A stretch of DNA of 64,000 nucleotides from Ilyonectria destructans (lineage: Eukaryota > Ascomycota > Sordariomycetes > Hypocreales > Nectriaceae), in assembly GCA_020740775.1 (NCBI GenBank), contig JAHEWK010000006.1, positions 3,100,001 through 3,164,000 of the forward strand, given 5' to 3'. Shown here piece after piece: positions 58,688 through 64,000 of the stretch. Within the stretch, counting starts at the first letter, position 1. Each line of letters opens with the position of its first letter. The translations under genes were made by a program, and so were the position numbers. The notes under the pieces are model-generated. The model had not been told where the DNA came from. It searched no databases and saw only the letters and a program-made list of their open reading frames with translations.

Positions 58688-61005
58688 CTAAAGTCCTTCA
58701 CTAGGATGAAGAGGAGCTTACAGGCTGCCCCGACATGCATGGTAGACAGACTCGAGAGGACTCGGCGCATTGGTGTCAGTTGAGACGGCTCGCTGCATCA
58801 CGAAACCGAGAGACAAGAAATCCACCATGTCGCAAGTGAATCAAAATTGTTGGAAAGCCAAATGTTTTCTCTCTCAGGTGCACTATAGACGAGACAACAT
58901 CGGCTAGAGTTCCACTGTGGCATCCCCATGGCAGTGCCAGACTCTCAGTACGCCGTCCGAGACAGCTATAATGTCTCGCCATATTCATACCGCAACCAAT
59001 CCTGATTGGATCCCGACTCGATCTAGACTCGCCGAAGAAATACACGAGTCCGACCAGGCCCTCGTCTCATAAACCAAAGTCTTGCTTACCCCGCCGGGTG
59101 CCCGCCGAGGCCGAGGTCCTCCGTCTCTCCGCGGCAGCGGGCGAGGCCGTTTCACATGTCTCGCCGAGAGACGCTGTGCGACAACCGGCGCAAACAAGAG
59201 AGACCAATGTCAATGTCACAGACAGTTCCAGATGCTGGGTTCTTGCCGTCGCGAGGCAATGAGAGAAATCGCCACGGATGCTTGACGCCGACTCCGGTAC
59301 GCGAATATATATCATGCCGACTCCCGACCATGTGCAAACTAGGCATCACACCCGTAATGGCTGGTTCAGCCAAGGCTCTCAGAAGCGGTTTGTTAAACCC
59401 ATTGCTGCAGGTTGGCGGGTTCGTCAGCTTGACAAAGCAGAGCTGAGTTGAGTCTTCATCGCCCTCACGCGAACAAGTCGGAGATACACGACAACACACT
59501 CAAGGTTGAAACAGAGTGGTGTTGCCACTGTTTGCCATCGTACCGATGGTGTAGTATATCCCAAACTTCAGTCTGTCGGGACTGGCTATTCACATCACCG
59601 ACCTTGAACATCACTGACAATTGTTGGAAATGATGTTTTCTACACCAAAATGACATTCATTCCGAACGAGTATCGCTAACTCGTAAGTTTGACCCGTAGT
59701 ACTTTAACATACCTGTCCAGTGACTACAGCTCTGTCAGGATGACACCATGCATCGAGTTTGTCCTGTGTTTGTGTCTCCCGTGCAAGGGACAGATTGAGT
59801 TACACGACATCGAATTCCTACGCTTCTCCTTGCCAAGCCCCCCGATGACAAGGCGCCACCGCAGTTGCTATTCACATTCTGAAACACTGCTGGCCAGCAC
59901 AACTCGCATTGCCACCGGGTAGAAGCATGGACAAATAGGAAGGTTGTTCCCTCGACTCCAGCCGAGATACTATTCTTTGCATCTAGCGAGCCCGGCCCCC
60001 GCGCCCCGGCACGGATGAGGACAGCAGAACCTTGCCACGTCGAGGGTATATTCACCTTCCACTTGGTGGACGTTCTGGAAATCACCACTCGGCGGTTCAA
60101 GACCACCTGTGGACCGGGTACTTGCTCAACTACCCGAGAAACAACTCCTCGATTCCTACACACATGACCAAGTCCCCGCATCGTGCGTGTCCCCTCCACA
60201 CATGTCACCCAGCCACGACTGAAATTCGTGAGCATGTCTCAACTTTGCAATTAGCTGCCAAGATATATCTGGCCAACTAAGCAGTGATGTCTTAATCACT
60301 CATCGTCATGTCGAACATCCATCCAAACCGACTGCTAGTTTGTGATGTGATGTATCATCTCCCGTTCACACGCTGTTATCAACCAACAAACAATTCTCAT
60401 GTAGCTTCCCGAACCCTGCGTCTCCAACCATACACATTCATCTCCGCTCCAACTGGGTTCATTTTCTTCTCGTCCGCTTGCATATCTGAATGTCGGCCGA
60501 TGTCTCCCATCCGACCGATTCTCTCAAAACTCCTCTCCCGGACAGAAGCCTGCCTGCATGCGAACACCACGCTCGGCAAACGACAGAGCCGCGCCTCTCG
60601 TTTCAAACTTCCCGATGGCCTTTGAAAAAGCCCCCCATGATGACTGATTCTACCACTCCCCTCAAGCGATTGATTGTGTCCCCTGAGGTTCATGCCCGAT
60701 GACTCTTTCACCCAGATGACCAAACTAATAAATACCTCCGAATTGCTTTCTGGACTCGAAGTCATCATTGCATCACAAGCACTTGGTATTGCCCTACACT
60801 AGTTGTCGAATCTCTGATCATGTCTGGATAGCACTTTCACACTCGTGTATCTTGTGCTCTGCGTACGACTCATAGTCCCACGCTCAAAACCCTGCCCGCC
60901 ATTCTCCCATTTTCTCCTCGTCCATCCCTCTCTCCTCACCTTAATAACCCCGCTGCCCATCTGCCCTCCCACTACGAGTCCCACGGCATCTAACTCGTGG
61001 TCGCC
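58688..61005. other. Intergenic spacer, no gene seen
   Basis: The spacer is 2.3 kb between two genes in the same direction. Frames reach about 166 codons (59735-60235, -) without a domain. The last 150 bp are C/T-rich, as expected for the leader of the ferric reductase gene. No RNA gene or repeat was recognised. Confidence 0.5.
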
Positions 61006-62892
61006 ATGGCAGGCGCCTCTCATATGGACGCGGCCTTCGCTGCGAAGCTTGCGCGGCGGTCACAGCTAAACCATGAGGCCATGACGGTTTTTGCAAGCAT
61101 GATATCTGGCCTTGTCGGTCTGATTATCGCCCTTGATCTTCTACGCCGGTTTGGGGCACGAAAACGGGGAGTTTACGGGAGGTTCCCTCGCAGTGTTGCC
61201 ATTTCGCGGTACGTTGACCATTCGACCCAAGGCCATACCGCTAATCCAACAAATGCTACTTAGAGGAATCAGGAGCATTCTGCTTCACAAGATACCTGGC
61301 TTCCCCTCGACGGGCCATCTTTTTGTCGTAGTCATGTACTCAGGCATCAACATCGTCGCAATGTTCATCAAACTCGACAATAGCAACATGCCTCTCCTCT
61401 CCAACGTGGCTTCGCGAGCTGGTTGGCAAGTCTTCCCATCCACTTGGCAACTCCCCCCTGCTAATATTTCACCAGGATGGCCATTTCAAACACCCTTATC
61501 GTCACCATCTTAGCACTGAAGAACACGCCTCTTGCTGCTATTACCATTTGGTCTCACGAGCGCCTCAACATCCTTCACCGCGTGGCGGGCTTCGCTACTG
61601 TCACGTTTGTCATCATACACGGATGCTCGTATGCCGCAGTCTTTGGCCTGCAGGGCCGCCTCAGTCGTCTCACTGAGCTAGATGAGATCTTTGGCATTAT
61701 AGCAGGGTTCTCCTTTCTCTGTGTTGGGTTTGCAGGCGCTATCGTTCGAAACTGGTGGTATGAGTTGTTCTACTACCTCCACATCACATTCTGGATGCTT
61801 GGAATTGTCATGGTTGGCTTACATCAACCTGAGCCTAGCAGGAAGATTCTCCTTTTAACGTGCACTGCGGCTGGAATATGGGGACTCGATCGTTTAATCC
61901 GCCTTTTTCGCCTCGTCATTAACGGCGCTAATAACACAGTAACACTTACACCACTTCCTCATGGCGGCACCCGCCTCGTCTTCTCGAAACCTCCATATGG
62001 GGCCACCCTGGCCAAACACAGCTTCATCTGGATCCCTTCGATACGCGCCCTACAGACACACCCATTCACCATCGTCGCCACCAATCCTGTTGAGTTTGTC
62101 GTCGCCGCGCACGACGGTTTTACTCGTGCCCTCCACGACTCTGCGCTGCAGAACCCAGGAGTCTCGCTGAGAGCATCTGTTGAGGGGCCGTACGGCACCT
62201 TTCCCAATCCAAGAGAGCACGACAAAATCATTCTCGTCGCTGGAGGCAGCGGGGCGAGTTTCACCGTTGGCGTCGCACTGAGTGTGCTCGAGCAGAGTAG
62301 AAACAATGACAACAAGTCCATTGTGTTCATATGGATGATTAAGCATCAGTGTAAGTCTTGGCAGGTGCAGAACGATTGAGGTGATACTAAAAAAAGCGCA
62401 GCATATCTCACATGGTTCTCTGAGCATCTTGAGATTCTGAAGAGCGACCCGCGCGTATCCATTCATGTCTACATCACGAGACCACCAGCGCCCGAAACCC
62501 TCACCAAGGAACTCTCAACAGCATCCGAATCCTCCTCTCGAAGTACATCGACGACATCTGATCCCGAGAAGGCCCCTGTCTCAAGACTGGTTATTCCCCT
62601 GCCTACACTGACTACAGACATGGAGAAGACAGGGCTCTCAACCCTTGTTGAGTCCCCAGTTTCGCCTCTCGATGTGGCGGAACCGAGTGACGACTTCTCC
62701 ATTACCTACCGTCGGCCCGATGTCGCAGCTCTTATTAAAGCTGGAGTTGAAGGAGTTCCGTCAAACCAGCGCGTGTTGGTTATGGGCTGTGGACCGCAAA
62801 CGTTGACCACGACAGTGCGAGATGCCACATCAGAGTGTATTCGAACAGAAGGACCGACAATCGAACTCCATTGCGAGCAGTTTGGATGGTAG
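61006..62892 (+). CDS. Ferric reductase (FRE family, heme/FAD/NADPH)
   Basis: Exons 61006-61208, 61264-61425, 61476-62350 and 62402-62892 encode 576 residues. It is a plasma-membrane-type electron transporter that moves electrons from NADPH through FAD and two hemes to external ferric or cupric chelates. The ferric-reductase transmembrane domain carries two H-x13-H pairs that bind the hemes (ILHRVAGFATVTFVIIH and LHITFWMLGIVMVGLH). The FAD motif HPFTI, the NADPH-binding glycine loop VAGGSGASFTVGV and the C-terminal VMGCGP follow in order. The loop between the nucleotide motifs has a Ser/Thr-rich insert of ~90 residues (near 450-530). There is no signal peptide, and the first membrane segment starts near residue 30. 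Intron 2 (61426-61475) has a GC donor, GCAAGT, and a CTAAT branch; only this choice keeps the NVASRAGWMAIS block in frame. No multicopper oxidase or iron permease partner is adjacent. Confidence 0.9.
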
Positions 62893-63236
62893 ACTTTGAC
62901 GATTGTCAGGGTCATCTAAAAGTTGTTATCCAAATCATACCTCTGATATTATGTACGCCAGCCACATCGTCGTAACGCCACGTTCTTCTGCAGTGAATCA
63001 CGTCTCATACTTGGGTGTTTTGAAATGGTTCGCCTTGTCGGCTTCTTGTGTGGTATTAACTATATCAGGTCATGTATGTCCGTGGAATTTTATGTACCGA
63101 TGTCTTCTCATATAGACATCTTGGGTATATTGTCCCCCAAAAACCATCCTCCGTCCCAAACCGAAGTGACGCCCTTTCGCTGTATATATCCGGGAGCGAA
63201 TAAAATAAATAAAAAGAAACCGAGGAGTCATAAACG
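62893..63236. other. Tail-to-tail spacer
   Basis: This 344-bp AT-rich gap lies between the converging ferric reductase and MFS genes. It probably contains both 3' untranslated regions. No gene is seen. Confidence 0.55.
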
Positions 63237-64000
63237 TTACATCCGTGGCGAGCCACCGGAATTATTCTCATTATGTTGGATTGAGGGCTGGGACGATCGA
63301 CGACGGGAGCCCAACAGTTTAACGCCGACCCCCCTTGACACTTTGTCAAAGAATCCTTGGGATTTCTCCTTGGGGGCGCTTTGGCGAAGTCGTCGCTGCG
63401 CAATAGCTGCCTCCATTGGGGACTGTTCAACATCTGCTGGGGCATCTCTAAGGACCGGACATGGATCCACCAAAATCTTGGCATCGGTAACAAACTCCAA
63501 GAAGATGGGATACCCCAGTGTCAGAGCGTGGAGAGCAATGACAACGGAGAAAGCGATCTTCACCGTTCCACCATTCGTGATGATGCCGTACATGACAAAG
63601 GGGAAGAATGCCGGGCCAGAGGCACCCATAGTGATGAAAGCAGCAGCACGCTTTGTCCGTCTGCCTTGACCTCGAAGGCCAATTGCAAAAATCAGCGGCC
63701 AGATAGGTCCTTCGAAGAAGAAGAACAGGACGATGGGCAGAACGAGTAGGTTGGGGTTTGGTGGTGTGAGCACAACTGGAAGAAGAGCCAGGAGAAAGCA
63801 CAAGGTGATGCAGGCGGTGAGGACAGTGCGAGGCTGTGGGAGACGGGAGCGGCCGACGGAGAAATAGGTAAATCCTGCTGCTAGAAATCGAGAAACGGCA
63901 AAGGCAGTGTGCGCGATGAGCAGGTAGTCGGGGATCGAGAGGGCGATGCCCGGCGGCTTATCCGGGTTAGACGCCTGACTGGTTCCACTGGCTGCGTCTT
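63237..64000 (-). CDS. MFS transporter resembling L-fucose permease (partial, N-terminus beyond window)
   Basis: The frame is open from the right edge of the window to a stop at 63237, giving 254 codons of the C-terminal half. At least five hydrophobic segments are visible. The block FFFFEGPIWPLIFAIGLRGQ with RRTKRAAAF is the hallmark of the FucP-like branch of the major facilitator superfamily, which brings in fucose or other hexoses with protons. The earlier part reads YLLIAHTAFAVSRFLAAGF, typical of transmembrane helix 8 and its preceding loop. The last ~75 residues form a hydrophilic tail rich in Ser, Arg and Asn (SRRRSSQPSIQHNENNSGG), presumably cytosolic. No intron is needed in the visible part. 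The transported sugar is unknown. Its neighbour upstream in the window is the ferric reductase gene, tail-to-tail. Confidence 0.85.
   Translation of the reverse strand, partial: DAASGTSQASNPDKPPGIALSIPDYLLIAHTAFAVSRFLAAGFTYFSVGRSRLPQPRTVLTACITLCFLLALLPVVLTPPNPNLLVLPIVLFFFFEGPIWPLIFAIGLRGQGRRTKRAAAFITMGASGPAFFPFVMYGIITNGGTVKIAFSVVIALHALTLGYPIFLEFVTDAKILVDPCPVLRDAPADVEQSPMEAAIAQRRLRQSAPKEKSQGFFDKVSRGVGVKLLGSRRRSSQPSIQHNENNSGGSPRM

Overview
The window is nuclear DNA of a filamentous ascomycete, most likely a Sordariomycete and plausibly Hypocreales, though no single gene fixes the genus. The signs are short spliceosomal introns (48-170 nt, GTRNGT donors, CTRAY-type branch points close to the acceptor), intergenic spacers of 0.2-4.8 kb, and fungus-restricted families (Zn2Cys6 regulator, RTA1-like and PTH11-like membrane proteins, Fhl1, Boi-type SH3-SAM-PH protein). 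I see 20 protein-coding genes, two of them cut by the window edges. I found no convincing tRNA, rRNA, transposon or CRISPR array. Exon boundaries were read by eye from splice signals and checked for frame; no RNA evidence was available.

Layout, 1-31.5 kb: an LRR protein resembling Mhp1 (-, C-terminus off the left edge), ribosomal protein L5 (-), a HAD hydrolase (+), a T5orf172/GIY-YIG-like protein (+), a Zn2Cys6 regulator (-), a MIZ/SP-RING protein with an AT-hook and a terminal SUMO-interacting motif (-), a Boi1/Boi2-like polarity protein (+), the forkhead/FHA factor Fhl1 (-) and a MOT1-type molybdate transporter (-). This half is mostly housekeeping and regulatory; L5 and Fhl1 both belong to ribosome production.

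Layout, 31.5-64 kb: a 63-residue membrane protein (+), a Tgl2-like lipase (-), an arrestin-like trafficking adaptor with a PPSY motif (-), an RTA1-family 7-TM protein (+), a PTH11/rhodopsin-like 7-TM protein (-), a secreted short tyrosinase (+), a coiled-coil protein of unknown function (+), two divergent short-chain dehydrogenases sharing a 1.2 kb promoter (- and +), a ferric reductase (+) and an MFS transporter resembling fucose permease that runs off the right edge (-). This half is richer in surface, redox and sugar-alcohol functions, but it is not a recognisable biosynthetic cluster.

No clearly new multi-gene system stands out. The most checkable oddities are two competing hairpins in intron 1 of the L5 gene, a perfect 11-bp inverted repeat just upstream of the coiled-coil gene, a 14-nt microexon in the copper-A region of the tyrosinase, a GC-AG intron in the ferric reductase, a stop-free 54-nt intron in the LRR gene, and two gene-free stretches of 4.5-4.8 kb.
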